A stretch of 64,000 bases of DNA from Heterotrichella gracilis (GCA_032358255.1 JAULBX010013430.1:35505-99504), one strand, 5' to 3'. Counted from the first letter of the stretch, positions 1 through 12,300 are shown. Program-made: numbers and translations. The notes: generated by a model not told the origin, from the sequence alone.

Positions 1-28
1 CAGCATGTGCGCCGCAGCCTGGCCCTGT

Positions 29-75
<47 letters not shown>

Positions 76-2060
76 TTGTTGCTGCTGTTGGGCGGCCATT
101 GAGTCCTGGGTGGAAGACATGAGCTCCAGGAAGCTGGGGCCGGGGGTGAGGGAGGGGAGCGGACCCAGGGAGGTGCCTGAAAATAAGATCATATTTGTAA
201 TTTTGAGGCGGGAAATAAATAGCTGTTTTTGCGTAGATCAATGTTGCCCAGGTCAATACAGCCTGATCATTTCATTTGTTTTGCCAGTACTTCCTGCTTG
301 TGTAATTTGGATGAATACAGAGTATGGGTGGATGGCATGGGCTCCAGGAAGCTGGGGCCGGGGGTGAGGGAGGGGAGCGGATCCAGGGAGGTGCCTGAGG
401 AGGGGGGGGAGGGGATGCTGTGTTTGGTTGAAGTACGTACTGAGGCTGCTCAGTAAAATCCCTTTGGGAAATTCAATGGCATCTACTGCACAACCTACGT
501 GAAAGAAACTGCGCCATGCACCCCGTGTACCTTACAGGCCGCACCACCGTAGGAGAGCAAGGGATGCAGCAGGCCGCGAGTACCCTACTGGACTGAGCGC
601 TCCAGGTTCAAAAAAGCCACAGGGGGAGCGGAATACGGTGTGGTTTTGTGCGCGGAGCACGGTGGGCGTGGCCAAAGGTGGGTACAAGTGGGATCCTATG
701 TCGACATTATTCCTCCCCAACTTGGTAGGGTTTTGTGGTAGGGTGTTTTGGGAGCCGATGGCCACGTGTGCACATGGAATGGAGTGTGTTCGGCAGTGAC
801 TAGGTGAGGGGTGACTGTACCTGACATCACGTCAGCTGGTAAGCTTAGATACTGTAGGGTCTTTGTAGGGTATATTCTTGAAGGGTATATTCTAGGGTTT
901 GCCTTTAGGGTTAAAAGGCCGCAGCGTTGGTTTTGGCAGTGCACTGGTGCTGTGCTGACTGTACCTGACATCACGTCCCCGTCGTGGCGCGCAAGGCTGT
1001 CTGCTGCCACTGTAAACTCCCTGAAGAGTGGGTGCACATACTGCATCATGTCTGGCACTGCCATCCCTGCCACAGGTACACAGGGGCTGAATTCTGGTGC
1101 AAAGCGGCATGGATGGCAACCAACGTGGTGTGGGAGTCGTATGGGAGGTGGACATGAGTCTTCATGGCAGGCTGAGGTTGTATACTATGGTTGGTTGTGT
1201 TGTTTACCTGGTAGGTAGCCTGTAGCAGCTCCAGAGCCTTTCTTGCTGGGTGGCAAGGTCAGTGGCATCCCTGCGGCACCAGATGGAGGGAATGGTGAGC
1301 AAAAGCAACGCAAAGGGCCGGGTTTCAAGGCTGGGAGGAGCATCCACAAAGCCAGGCGACAGTAAGCTTGGACACTCGCCACTAGGGTAACGCCATGGTC
1401 CGACTCAGCTCCCCATTGAGTTGCAACGGGTGAGCTGAGTCGAGCGAGTCTCAAGTTTGAAAAACCTGCGCAGCTCGCTAGGCAAAAACTAGGCCCTTCT
1501 CTGGACACTACTAAGCTCCAACACCCGTGAACAAAGCTACCTTCTCGCTTCGTCCTGCCCTCCCACCACGTCTCGCAGTAGGCAGCCAACTCCTTCAAGT
1601 CCGCCACAAAGCTGTCCACGCTGCTCTCTTCCTTGATGTAGTCCTTGAGGGCCTCGAGCACCACCCGCACGCAGTGCCACTCGTGGTCGCTCTCGGGCAG
1701 CCTGGCGTTTTGTAACGCCTTCAGCTGGACACCGTTCACCCGTGGCCTCCATGCCTCCAGGTTGGGAGTGAACATCCCCTTCACCAGCCTCCAGAACCGC
1801 TCCGCACCCACCAGGGCGTCTGCCTTGAGGTGCTTCTCGAGCACGGGGTAGATGTTGGCCCGCTCCCCTTGCAGCGTGATGACGGGGGCCCGGATGGCGC
1901 CCGTGTCGCGGATGATTATGGCCCCCGCAAACTGCTTCTGGATGTCATCCTTGAGGGGTTTCTCGGGCGATGCCATGGCTAGGTGGTACACAGATAGACC
2001 CTGTAGAACGGTGGGTGGGCCTTCCCGCACACACTCTGCCGATATCACAAGCTGCATTGC
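1..2060 (-). CDS. Unrecognised protein with poly-Gln tract (3' part outside window)
   Basis: I do not recognise this gene. Three exons join in phase on the minus strand: 1541-2060 (either internal, after a CCTACAG acceptor, or starting at the ATG at 2057 or 1974), 965-1066, and 1-176. The first exon encodes a soluble, mixed alpha-helical-looking stretch with motifs such as FWRLVKGMF and ALKDYIKEE. The second gives PDMMQYVHPLFREF. The third reads GPLPSLTPGPSFLELMSSTQ, then about 22 glutamines, then GQAAAHML at the window edge. Donors are GTAGCT and GTACAG. A poly-Gln run followed by Ala-rich sequence is common in algal regulatory proteins, but no domain could be named. An upstream exon may exist between 2088 and 2312, where a minus-strand reading frame is open; I could not confirm its splice sites. 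Confidence 0.6.
25..90. repeat. CTG/CAG microsatellite encoding poly-Gln
   Basis: An imperfect run of CTG and TTG triplets on the plus strand. It is read as CAG/CAA (Gln) on the minus strand inside the third exon of the unrecognised gene. The mixed CAA/CAG codons suggest a maintained amino-acid tract rather than a pure slippage array. Confidence 0.9.
341..400 (-). repeat. Copy of the exon start found at 122-181
   Basis: About 58 of 60 bases match 122-181, including the 3' splice acceptor (CTCAG before GCACCTCC) and the first codons of the poly-Gln exon. The copy lies upstream of the real exon in transcription order. It lacks the downstream SSTQDSM continuation, so it looks like a partial exon-edge duplication. 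A second short case in the same gene is the donor region at 961-978, repeated at 817-834. Confidence 0.8.
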
Positions 2061-3696
2061 CTGTAGGCCAAGCTTTAGGCTAAAGTTTCAGGGTGCAGCA
2101 CATGTGCACAAAGGACCAGTACTGGGTTTCAGTGCTAGGGTTTTGCACCCAGCCCCTATAGCCCGGGGCCCTGCTGAAACCCTACAGGATAGTGTGTACA
2201 GCAACACCAGCGCCCTTACGCGTCCTTCAAAGAGTTCTGCTCTCAACATAGACCAAAACCTGGCCTTGTGTGGAACATTTTGAATGAAGGTGCCACACGG
2301 CGTGAGTTCCACACCAGTTCAAAACCCACCATGGATGCATGATGCCCACAGCTGCCGTTGTTGCGCATGGGGGTCCGTGACTGCCGTTGTTTCTGGTGAG
2401 AAGATGGCACACTTCCTTCAGTTGCCTTCAACTTGAGAGAAGCGCCAGGATTGGAAGGCCATACCCCATATCCCCTGCCGTGGCAGCCTGCCTGTATTGC
2501 CTACACATGTGGTCACAAGGCATGCCTTGCCACACGGTTCCACAGTGACTGTGGAAGCCGATGCTGAGCTGAGCTGAGCTGATTAACTGGCTTGATTTGA
2601 GACTGTCACAACTCCTCTATCCGGTGCTGGTGTATACAAGAGCTCCAACCTTACACAGGCAATGCGAGCACACACTCTTAGGCCATGTGCCTTTGAGCAT
2701 CTGGTCCCTTGACACCAATAGTGCAGCGTTTCATTTCGCAGTCTTAACGCCAAAAGGCTTTGGGTTGTGCCCCGTTCACATGGGCTGACTTGCAAACCAG
2801 TAGAGCCAGCCTGGCAGCACTACCCACAATTTTCAAGTGATAAACAGTAGTTTGTAAAACACCTACCACAAGCTTCATCAAATTCTCCTGCCCAAAAACA
2901 ACGAAAAAACAGTGCGGCAGGAACGCTCGTCAACCGCTAACAAGCAATTGACGGTGGATAGGCAACGCAAAACAACATCCTGCATAAAGGTCTGCTATCA
3001 TGCAGACAGCAACCAAGTTGCCAGACCGCAATGCGACAGGGTCTGGTCCGTGCAGACAGCTGCTGCAGCAACACACACCATTTATCAACTGGGCCACCCT
3101 TGCCACTAACTGGCGGCAAGAATGATGTTTGTTGCTGTAATCACGTGCCCCAGCAACTCAACTCGGCAAATCTATAGAAAACTGCCCCTCTCAAAGTGCC
3201 ATCAAATGGTCATCCCCACTCGATTGCTGCCTCTACCGCCAGCCATACACATCTATCCAGCCTGGGGCTTGAGGGGCCCCAATACCTGAGGTTGGGAATG
3301 GGAATCTGTGGATAGTGCCGGGGATGCTACATCCCACTTGGCAACCAACTGAAATGGCAAAGTCCCCTACAGCCCCATGCTCCCAGCTGCCATAATCACC
3401 GCATGATCGCAGTCTCAATTCTCTACCCCCTTGTCGAGGCGGAAACGCCCGCTCACACCCAGCACCTCCACACCCACGCTGCGCCCCCAAACTTATAAGA
3501 GACCCGGTTCGTCACGTCTCCCATTACTGACTAGATGAGATGTAATCATATCCAATCAGTTCAGACAAATATACAGCCATACATGGCGATCTGCCACAGG
3601 GACCAGCTCACCGCAATCCGTGAGCAAGTGCCTTTTACTCGTCAATCCATCATTGAATGAGATGTATTCAGCTCCGATTAGCCCCAATTGATGAGC
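2061..3696. other. Gene-poor stretch between the poly-Gln gene and CAS
   Basis: No coding potential that I can support, apart from a possible upstream exon of the poly-Gln gene at 2088-2312. It should contain the CAS 3' UTR (CAS stops at 3697) and possibly the poly-Gln gene promoter. A short GAGCT repeat sits near 2568-2582. Confidence 0.5.
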
Positions 3697-6600
3697 TTAC
3701 GCTGACACGTTAGTCCGCGCCTTCCACTGGTCGATCCACTGCCGCGCCTCTGCTTGCTGGCTGCTAATCTCAACAGGGGCGGGGGTGGCAGGGGTGGGGG
3801 CAGGGGTGGGGGCGGCTGCCGCGGGTGCCTGGGGTAAAGTGGGGAAGGGGTGCATTAGTGTCAGGTGTCATGGAAAGGACAGGTCCGGCGGGGTGGCAAC
3901 GCATCGGGGCCCACTATAGCGGGGCTGGCTACGATTCTCACAGCGGGGTATCTGTGTCACTGTCCTGCCATCTGGGGATGTTGGTGGGCATCGCCATTGT
4001 CCTGCCACTTAGGGTGCACGACTCCTCATCGCCGCCGGTGTGTGAACCCTAGACCCTAGACATGCAGGTGACGGCCATGCACAACATGTGTAATGCAGCA
4101 GGCAATTTGATTTGCAAGTGGGGCGCTGTACACTGCCCACTTGCCCGTTCCCTTTGTTTCCTTCTCCTACCCCTGTCATGAGCTATTTGCAGCCTGCAGT
4201 CAAGCACCGGCACATCCACCAGATCCTACCATTGCTAACCCTATACGGACCTCAGTGTCGGTAACGTGCTAAACCCTGCCCTAGCCTGTCGGCGAAGTCC
4301 TGACCCTGCTCTAGGCTATATGTGAAAAGCTACTTCCTACATGGGACTTGGTGTTGGTAAAGTGGTATCACCCGTGGATGTACCATGCCTCAGGATTCGC
4401 CGCATGCACAGCGACATAGTGAATAGATCGTCACCTTGGCCTGGCTTGGATTATTTAAGGTTTAGGCTTAAGGGTTAAGGGCTTTAGGGTTTAGGGTTTA
4501 GGGTGAATGGCGTCGTCCCCTTGGCCTGGCCATCGTGAGGATCGGGGATTCGAAAACAGTAAACCGATTGGGAATTTATCAGCAGTTTGGCCAGCGCACG
4601 CCTGTCTATGGGCAACTAACGATTTGATGAAAACCCTAACCCGAAACCCAAAATAGGCTGTGTGATGCCAGGTGGCAGCTATGCGAGTGCGTGGTGAATG
4701 GAGAGGGGTGCAGCTCACCGCGTGGGGTGGTGGTGTGGTGGGGGGTCCCTCAGGCTGTGCCTGTAGTGGGCGCCTGGTCCGGCGCAGGGGCGGGGGTGGG
4801 GGGTGGCGGGGTGGTGGGGGCAGGGTCGGGGGGCGTGGCGAGGGCAGGGGGTGGGAGGGTGGCGGTGGCGGGAGGTGGGGGCGCCACGGCAGCCGGTTGC
4901 AATTCCTTTGCAGTCTATGCACGATGGTGGGACCAGCATGAGTAGCCAGGAACACACACACATGTGGTGGTGAACCCTAAACCCTAAACCCCAAACCCAT
5001 GCAGCCAGGCGAACCAGCGCACAAATCCTGGTATGCAGGCGTCTGCGCTGTGTGTGCAGGCGCCTGCATCCTACGCCCTACCTGCCCTCGCTGCCGTTAC
5101 ATGTGGAACCCTAAACCCCAAACCTGAACCTCCCTTAAAACCTAGGACGCCCAACCCTACTAACCTAGCCGCATTGCTGAATGCAGGCAACTACCTGTCT
5201 ATCCACTAGGGGTGGATAAACTAGCCATGCTCACAGATGGCTACCTCACTACATACTCACCCACCTCGCCCACCTACTCCTTTTAAATGGATTTTTTTAT
5301 GCATAACATTAAAAATAGACGCCCACCTTGCCATTCCCTGCCAGTGCCTCTGGGTCCTGCAGCAGCAGGTTGGTGGCGATCTTCTTCAAATCCTCCCCTG
5401 CATCATCGACATCGATCTTCTCCTTGATCAGAGTCCTGCAGGGGAGGGGGGGAGTTGTTCTGAAGGTTGTTGAGGGTAGGGGGTTGAGGGTTTAGGGTTG
5501 GGGAGGGGGGTCAGGGGGGTGGGAGCCACGCGTGCGTGAGCCCACCAGCCTTGACTGTCACTTTAAAGGGAAAAAAGGGGAAGAAAGGGTGGAGACAAGG
5601 CCAGGAGGGGGGACCCCGGCAGACATGTGGTGATGGAATCAGATTCCTGGGGACATGCTGCATGCAATAGCGTGAAGGTCTAACAGCATCTGCTCCCTGT
5701 TTCAGGGCTTGGCCATTGTATATAGGTTCTTTATTTAGGGTTTAGGGTTTAGGGCCTTCCCGCACGCACGTGAGGCCCGACAGCGTTTGCTCCCTGTCCA
5801 GGCCTCGGGAGTGATAGGATCTTATTTTGGTCTAGGGTTTAGGTTTTTTTTCCCACGCACGCGAGGTCCGACAGCGTCTGCTCCCTGTCTAGGGTTTATG
5901 ATTAGGGTTTTGGGTTTTCCCCGCACGCACGTGAGGTCCGACAGCGTCTGCTCCCTGTCCTTTGCAAACAGCAGCCTCTTGGCCAGGAACTGACCCGCAG
6001 CCACCACCCCAAGCACCTCCAGCACAGCCTCAATCTCGTTGAACAGCAGCACTGCGGCGCCAGCGGTGGCGGCGGCTGCCAGGCCGGCCTTGGCAAGGGT
6101 GGGGGTGGCCTGCAGGGTGGGGGTTGGTGGGTTGGTGGGGTGGGGGTGTATGCATTCAACGGCGTGCGTGGGGTATGCAAAAGAGGTGTGGCAATAAACT
6201 AGGAGTCAATCTTGTTGGATGGGAGACAAGAGGCGCCGGCGGTGGCGGCGGCTGCCAGGCCAGCCTTGGCCAGGGTGGGGTGGCGGGGTGGGGGTGGGTG
6301 GCGGGGTGGGTTGTATGCATGCCACGGGCAAGGTTTAAATCCTACTTTTTCATAGCTCTTTCACTGCAGGGTGGGGGTGGGTGGGTGGGTGAGGTGGAAA
6401 ATGTGCATGGGATTGCGCAGGGCTAATGGTTTCTATTCGGGCCGGATGTTTTGAGATGGCCAGGCCTTGCATTGTATGTATTTTAGGGTTAAGGGTTGTG
6501 GAGCCTCGTACCTTGAAGTCGTCTGCCAGCGTGTCCAGGCTATTGCCCAGTTCGCTGAAGAGTAAATTAGGGTTTGGGGGTCGGAAATTAGGGTTTAGGG

Positions 6601-8874
6601 TGCAGGAGCCCACCTATAAGTCATCCGCCAGCATGTCCAGGCTCTTGCCCAGGTTGCCAAAGTCCTGCTTTAGGGTTTGGACAAGGGGTATATAGGAAGA
6701 GACTCTCTTTCTATATACCCTTTGGTATAGAGTGCAAGTTTTAGGGTTAAGGCTCTTCATAATAGGGTTTTGAAGCCTACCTTGAAGTCGTCTGCCAGCG
6801 TGTCCAGGCTCTTTCCCAGGTTGCTGAAGTCCGGCAGTGCAAAGCTGGGGAGCTTGGTGGGCTCCTTCCAGGGGAGGTCGCTCACCTGCAGCACACAAGG
6901 GGAGCAAGTGGGTGGGGGGGTGGGTGGGTGAGGGAGGGGGGGGGGAGAGGGTGATGTGGTGCAGCATGCCGGCCTGGAAGCTTGGGTGGAAGCCCATAGG
7001 TATGTGGCGTTGGGGGTGTCATTGGTGGTGCACGTGTGTTACCCTAAACCCTTATCCTTTGGTTGGTACCTTCTGCCGCTGTATCTTGAAGCGCACCTGC
7101 TCAGCCCAATACCCAAAACCCTTATGTGGGGTTTCATACCATTAACACTACACCCGTATGTGGGGTCCCGCACCTTCCATCCCCCCGGCCCCTCTGCTCC
7201 CCCTGTCACGTAGTACACCTTCTCGAGCTCGGCAACCTCGAGGATGTCCTTGGCGGCGCGGGGCGCGTCTGAGCCAAAGCTGCAAGGGCAGATGCGGGGC
7301 TGCGTGTGAGTGTGACAGGCCTATTTTGCTGCCAGACCACAGGTGCATCGCATATCAGGTCGTGAGGCCAGCTGTCAGAGACGGGGTATTGGGAATGGCC
7401 CCTCAGAATCGGGCACGGTCGGGCCTCGAGTTGAGCCATATAATCGTTGCAACCTACCACTACTTGGCAAAAACACTTCACTGAGCTTTGTTGCAGCGTT
7501 ATTTCAAAGTATCGGGCCACCCGGTCGGGTCGGACTCTGAGGGGCCAATCCCACTACCCCGTCTCTGGCACTTGGTGCCACATGGTGCTGCCACCCATAA
7601 CGGGAGAAGCGGGCAGGGGCATAGGGTTCAGGTGGGTGAACCTCGTAGGGTTCAGGTGGCTGAACCACACTAGTGCTGCAGCGCACTACCATTGAAGGGG
7701 GTGGAACCGTGAGCTGCGGTGGCCGTTGCAAAGTCACGCACAAGGCGAGCTTTGGGCAAGGGGCTGGCTGTGGCACAGCTGTACATAGGGCAGCTGTACA
7801 TAGGGCAGCTGTACATAGAGGGCTGAAGTGGTGCAGTGTGTGAGCACTACCTGTCAATCAGCAGTTGTGGCCACCACAGTTGTGGCCACCACAACTGGCT
7901 AGAGAACTGGCCAAGTGGTGCAGTGTATGTGGGCTACCTGTCAATCAGCAGCACGATGGTCTCCTCCTTGATGCCTGGCAGCTTGGCAAACTTCTCTGCA
8001 AAGCCCTCCACGACCTCGATCTCCTCGCCCACCACCTACAAATGTCACACAGTGTGCCTATCAGTACACAGGATCGCAGTTGATTGCTGTCTAGGGCACA
8101 ACCTCTTCCCCAATCAACCAAAAACCCGTTACCCAGTTGTCTTTTCAAACACAGCGTTGTGAAAGGGGTGTACGGCAGGGCAGAAAGCAGCTTCGGGCTC
8201 GCTGAGAGCCGATGCACGGCGCCCATCCGTTACTAATATCAGTCACACGGAATGTGTGGAAGGGAGGATGCACCCGGTTGCTTCACGGCAGCATCCGCCA
8301 CGCATCTGGCGCCCCCTACCTGTGTGTAGGGAAGGCTGAGCAGCTTCTTTTTCGTGCTCCTGATGTCAGGAGTGCCAACCTCCTTGACGGTGGCCTTGCT
8401 GCGGATGTCGACCAGCACCACCCGTGGGTCTTCGGCCAGGGCTTCGATGGCTTGGGCAGCGGTGGTGGCCGCGATCTTGGACGGCCCACCGCCACCGGAC
8501 AGCAGGGAGATGCCCAGAGGGATGAGGGCCACCGCTGCTGCGCCTGCTATGACGAGCGGGTCGACCGATGAGAGGTCTGGGAGCTGCAGGCTGGAGAGGT
8601 CTGGGAGGTCGATGCTGGGAGAGGCGACGGTAGGGACTTCCACGGGGGAGGGCTCGAGGGGCACGTAGGCGAGGACGGCCATGGGGAAAGCTGCAACGGC
8701 GGCCATGGCAGCGCCCAGGGCTGTGGGGAGGCTGTGTGGGGCTGGCTTGTGCTGCTGCTGCGCTGCCCGGACGGTGATCCGTGCGCGGTGGGTCCTGGCG
8801 CCCCTGGTGCCACCCACCACGGGGCTTGTTTTGAAGGCTGAGCTAAGCATCGTGCTGCTGGTGGAGGCTGCCAT
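3697..8874 (-). CDS. CAS: CAS, chloroplast thylakoid calcium-sensing receptor-like protein
   Basis: Seven exons (8320-8874, 7938-8035, 7174-7279, 6781-6885, 5931-6109, 5327-5435, 3697-3828) give 427 residues. The ATG at 8874 opens a Ala/Ser/Thr-rich plastid transit peptide. A membrane helix lies near residues 106-125 (PLVIAGAAAVALIPLGISLL). A rhodanese-like domain follows, containing VVLVDIRSKATVKEVGTPD and ending near GGAEGPGGWK. Its catalytic Cys position reads IDSFGSD, so it should lack sulfurtransferase activity, as in known CAS proteins. A C-terminal hydrophobic segment (LLFNEIEAVLEVLGVVAAGQ) and an Ala/Pro linker end in WIDQWKAR. CAS family members are thylakoid proteins linked to Ca2+ signalling, stomatal or acclimation responses and the algal CO2-concentrating mechanism. 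It is slightly longer than I recall for the Chlamydomonas protein, mainly in linkers. The identity is firm; the last intron is unusually long (5326-3829). Confidence 0.95.
4457..4504. repeat. Telomere-like TTTAGGG cluster in a CAS intron
   Basis: Several degenerate and exact TTTAGGG/TTAGGG units stand in tandem inside CAS intron 6. The reverse-strand form CCCTAAA recurs at 4973-4998. Similar short clusters occur in many introns of this window, for example 16003-16042 and 60430-60448. Confidence 0.85.
4690..4912 (-). other. Pro/Ala-rich open segment inside the last CAS intron
   Basis: On the minus strand this stretch reads as an Ala/Pro/Thr-rich run resembling the linker of the last CAS exon (APAAAAPTPAPTPATPAP). 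Its likely acceptor is poor (CAAAG) and the matching frame meets TGA after about 50 codons. It may be a degenerate copy of the final exon linker or a rarely used alternative C-terminus. I left it out of the CDS because the flanking exons join in phase without it. Confidence 0.35.
5671..5889 (-). repeat. Three copies of the CAS exon 5 donor edge
   Basis: The 3' end of CAS exon 5 (codons for DREQTLSDLT plus its GTGCGT donor, 5919-5960) recurs downstream in the intron at about 5852-5889, 5759-5799 and 5671-5714. The copies are in the same orientation and increasingly diverged. TTTAGGG-like motifs separate them. Confidence 0.85.
6507..6670 (-). repeat. Two copies of the CAS exon 4 end
   Basis: CAS exon 4 ends with codons for NLGKSLDTLADDFK (6781-6830). 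Near-identical segments lie downstream at 6609-6670 and 6507-6558. The first has a good acceptor but ends in an in-frame TAG just before its GTGGGC donor. The second keeps the reading (ELGNSLDTLADDFK) but has no in-phase acceptor. Both look like pseudo-exons. Confidence 0.85.
7776..7820. repeat. 15-bp tandem repeat, three units
   Basis: CAGCTGTACATAGGG stands three times in a row in CAS intron 2. Just beside it, the start of the exon 2 donor region (ACCTGTCAATCAGCAG, 7936-7958) is repeated at 7846-7866. Confidence 0.85.
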
Positions 8875-9302
8875 TGGGTACAAAGCCCAGCTGGTTGCGC
8901 AAGGTGGGCTGCACTGTTCTAGAGGGAACCAGATCAAAACGAGCTCGTTGCTGATGCTCGCTCTATACGCTTGGTGGAAGGCAATGCAGCTGACACAGCA
9001 AGCCTTTAGAAAAGTGGCTACCCACGGACGCTTATTCAGCAAGCAATCGACAGCCGTTTGCTTGGGTGCACCCCGAAAACTGTTGCTGAAGGCATGCATG
9101 TATCTCGCTTTTTTGTGGATAAGAACCACAACCCCCCTCACGTCCCGGGGATTCACCAAAAAAGCTGAAGCCCGAGTTTAGCAAACTTGCGCCTATAAAC
9201 GGGCATGGATCCACGCCACAACACATCCTATCCCACACAGCTCAATCCTCTAAAGCCACAGACGCATCCAGAGCTTACATTTATACTGAAGCACCCACAG
9301 GC
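8875..9302. promoter_or_regulatory. Divergent promoter between CAS and the SDR gene
   Basis: CAS is read leftward from 8874 and the SDR gene rightward from 9303, so these 428 bases must hold both 5' UTRs and core promoters. No canonical TATA box stands out. The stretch is far less GC-rich than the flanking exons. Shared light or carbon regulation is possible but not shown. Confidence 0.6.
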
Positions 9303-12300
9303 ATGTCACCCAGCATATGCATGCCATGCCGCTCACCACCCACCCACCCATCACCCAGCCACAGCCACCGCTCGGCGGCCAGGCGGGTGCCGCCCACTCG
9401 AGCAGCTGACGCAAACCACCAACAACCACAGTCGGGATCGAACCCTGGGCCTCCCGGCAACCGCCTATTTGTGTTTGGCAACGGGTATACAGCCACTGCC
9501 CTGGCTAGCTACCTCACAAGTTCAGAGCACGAGGGCGAATGGTACGCACCATAGCGTGTGCCAGGACAGCCCTTGGTGCAGTCCACCTGTCGCAGTGCGC
9601 TGGCTGTGGTCTCTTGCCCTCATAGGGTTTGGGACGGTTTAAGCACAAACCCTTGCATAGGATTTTGAGTGACCCAGGTGCATACCCTGCACACGACTCT
9701 TTTTTGACGTCTTTGTACAATGCATTTAATCATCTGTTGCCAGGGAGGACAAACGCACCATGCATGCATATGTACAGCGCCGGTGCCAACTTACCCTACT
9801 AGGGTATTGCGTAGCTCATCTGGCAGCTGAACCCCGGCGCTGTGGCGCAGGCGAGTCACCACCACCACCCGCAGAGAGGAGAGGATGGCGCAGCCCTCAA
9901 CCACCGGGCCCCACCACGCGCTCGTGCACTTTGACGACCAGCAAGGGTTGCGGTGCGCAGGCCCAAAACCCTCCAACCTACACTCAAAACCCTACACCAA
10001 ACCCTACTAAGAGTGCGGCCCTCCATTGGCCTTGGCCCCACCCCACATTGATGCCCTTTGATGACCAGCAAGGTTTGCGGTGCGCAGGGCCCAAAACCCC
10101 TGCACCAAACCCTATTGGCCCCCAGCCGCTACCAACACACAGAACTAAACATGGCAGCGAGCTTGTTTGACAACAACTTACACTTTGTTTGGCATTGCTC
10201 AACTCGATGCCATCCTGGCGATCAGCAAAGGTGGCGGTGGTCAAAAACCCTACTTGCCCTAGCTACACACCGCACAGACCTTGTTGTAACAGCGAGCTCG
10301 CCGTGATCTTTTTTGAACCCATTTTCACTTTGCCTAGCCATTGCTCACCTTTGATGCCATCACATGGCAGCCAGTGGGCCATCCCACCACTGCTCCACCC
10401 AACTCAGGGCACTTGATGACGCAATGGTTGGAGATATTGCATGCGTGGACACGCTCACTTGCATAATTCAAAGGACTGGCTGAAAGCGCTTTTATCTTGC
10501 CCTGAAATGTTGTGGTGTTGGGCGTGTGGGTGCAGGGGTGATGCGCTGCTTGCCCTGCGCCAGTCCACCCACGTGCTCTCCACCATACCCCCCAACAGCG
10601 ACACCCACACAGATCCGGTAGGGTGCCGCCTGTATAAACCCTACTCCCAAACCTAGGTATAGGCCCAGCACTCTTGCCTAGCCACATCCTGCTCCACAAC
10701 ATGGCGTTGGGTGGTGATGTGGACACGCCTAGACACTACTAAATGAAAAACAAAAAACGACATATACCAACCGGCCGCCCACATGCTTGCATGGAATGTG
10801 TGCACAAAACCAATGTGCATTAACAATGTTTATAAAATTGCAAGTATTAATGATGATACAATAATCACTTGCCCGATCGTAAATACACTAACATCCCTCG
10901 GCAGGTGCTGGAGCGGGTGGGTGATGAGGTGGCTGCGCTGGCGGGTGGTGGTGGTGGGTGTGTGCGGTGGGTGGGCTACCTGAGCAGCAGCAGTGTGTAT
11001 GGGGACCACCAGGGGGGGTGGGTGGACGAAAGGTGGGTGGAAGGTGGGGGATCAACACCATCTGGGGCCTGCATATACACATGATATGCAAGCGTTGAGG
11101 GGATGTCAAATTGCTCAAGTGCACGTGGTGGTAACCTTTGCATTGTGCATATGGCATAGAGAGACATGGCGAAGGGTAATAAGATCTAATTTATTATATA
11201 AGATTGATTAGACTATTATACCTTATTACCCTTGAAATGGCCAAGGGTGGGTGGGCATGCGTAGGCACCTGCATTGAGGGCTTGGGGTTTAGAGTTTGCA
11301 CCACTCGTTCCGCGCACACACCCCACCCATTGAGCCTTTGCAGTTCCGAGCTGCGCGCAAATGGGGGGGCGGGGCTGTTGCGGGTGGTGGTGGAGCGGCA
11401 GTGGCTGGAGCTGTGGAGGAGGGGGGGGCTGCCGATGCACGTGTTCAGGCTGGGAGGTGAGGCGTGGGGAGGAGGATGGGAGGTGCGGTGTGGGTCGTGC
11501 AGGTTGTCCAACTGGGGCGTGAAAGTATGTGGCTGTACGTTCAGGTGCCCGGTTTTGCTGTGGCATTGCCATTTGGGGGTGGGGGGTGGCTGTGGATGGC
11601 GCACGAGTTCTTCATGCACCTTGGCATGGGTTGTGAGCCTGTCCCGGCCTCTATGTATTCCCCTGTGTGGGCAAGTGGGACACCTATTGGCATGCGCCCC
11701 TGTGCAGTAATCATTCATTGCCTATTGCAATACTATCCTGTGCAAGTAATCGTTCATTGCCTATTGCAATACTATCCTGTGCAAGTAATTATTCATTGCC
11801 TATTGCAATACTATCCTGTGCAAGTAATCATTACTTACCTGATTGGCATGCGCCCCTGTGCAGGCATCTATGGCCCCGGGCGTAGCGCGTTGGATACAGC
11901 ACAGCTCAAGGTGGGTATGCTGCATGTGACACAACCCTGAACCCTAAATCCACAATCATAAACCCTTACTTGAATCCCTAAACAACCTGGTGGATGCCGC
12001 ACAGCCCAAGGTGGGTACACTTGTGGACTGTGCCCGCATTCGACGCGCTGTCACACCATATGGTTCGCCCTCAGATGGATTCAGGGATAAGGGTTCGACC
12101 TTAGATAGATTTCAGGTTTAAGCACAGGGCTTGCCCTCGTATGGGAGCTTGCATGCGCAGTACCACAGATGCCAATGAAGCATCGCCACACCTCTCAGCC
12201 CCCCAACCAACCACCAACCACCCATGTAACGGAAATATATGTGGGAAGTATATGATCCATAGTAATTACTGACTGGACAATTCTCGTTTTTGGGAGTCTG

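Noticed and set aside
5-367. Plus-strand open frame with a long poly-Cys run
   Set aside because: It is the reverse reading of the CAG/CAA poly-Gln exon; the minus-strand frame has splice sites and continues in phase with the other exons.
4491-4961. Minus-strand Pro/His-rich frame of 156 codons
   Set aside because: Low-complexity product of a GGTGGG-rich intron; no splice sites connect it in phase with CAS.
11708-11832. CRISPR-like direct repeat array
   Set aside because: Head-to-tail 39-bp units without spacers, in a nuclear intron; it is a minisatellite.
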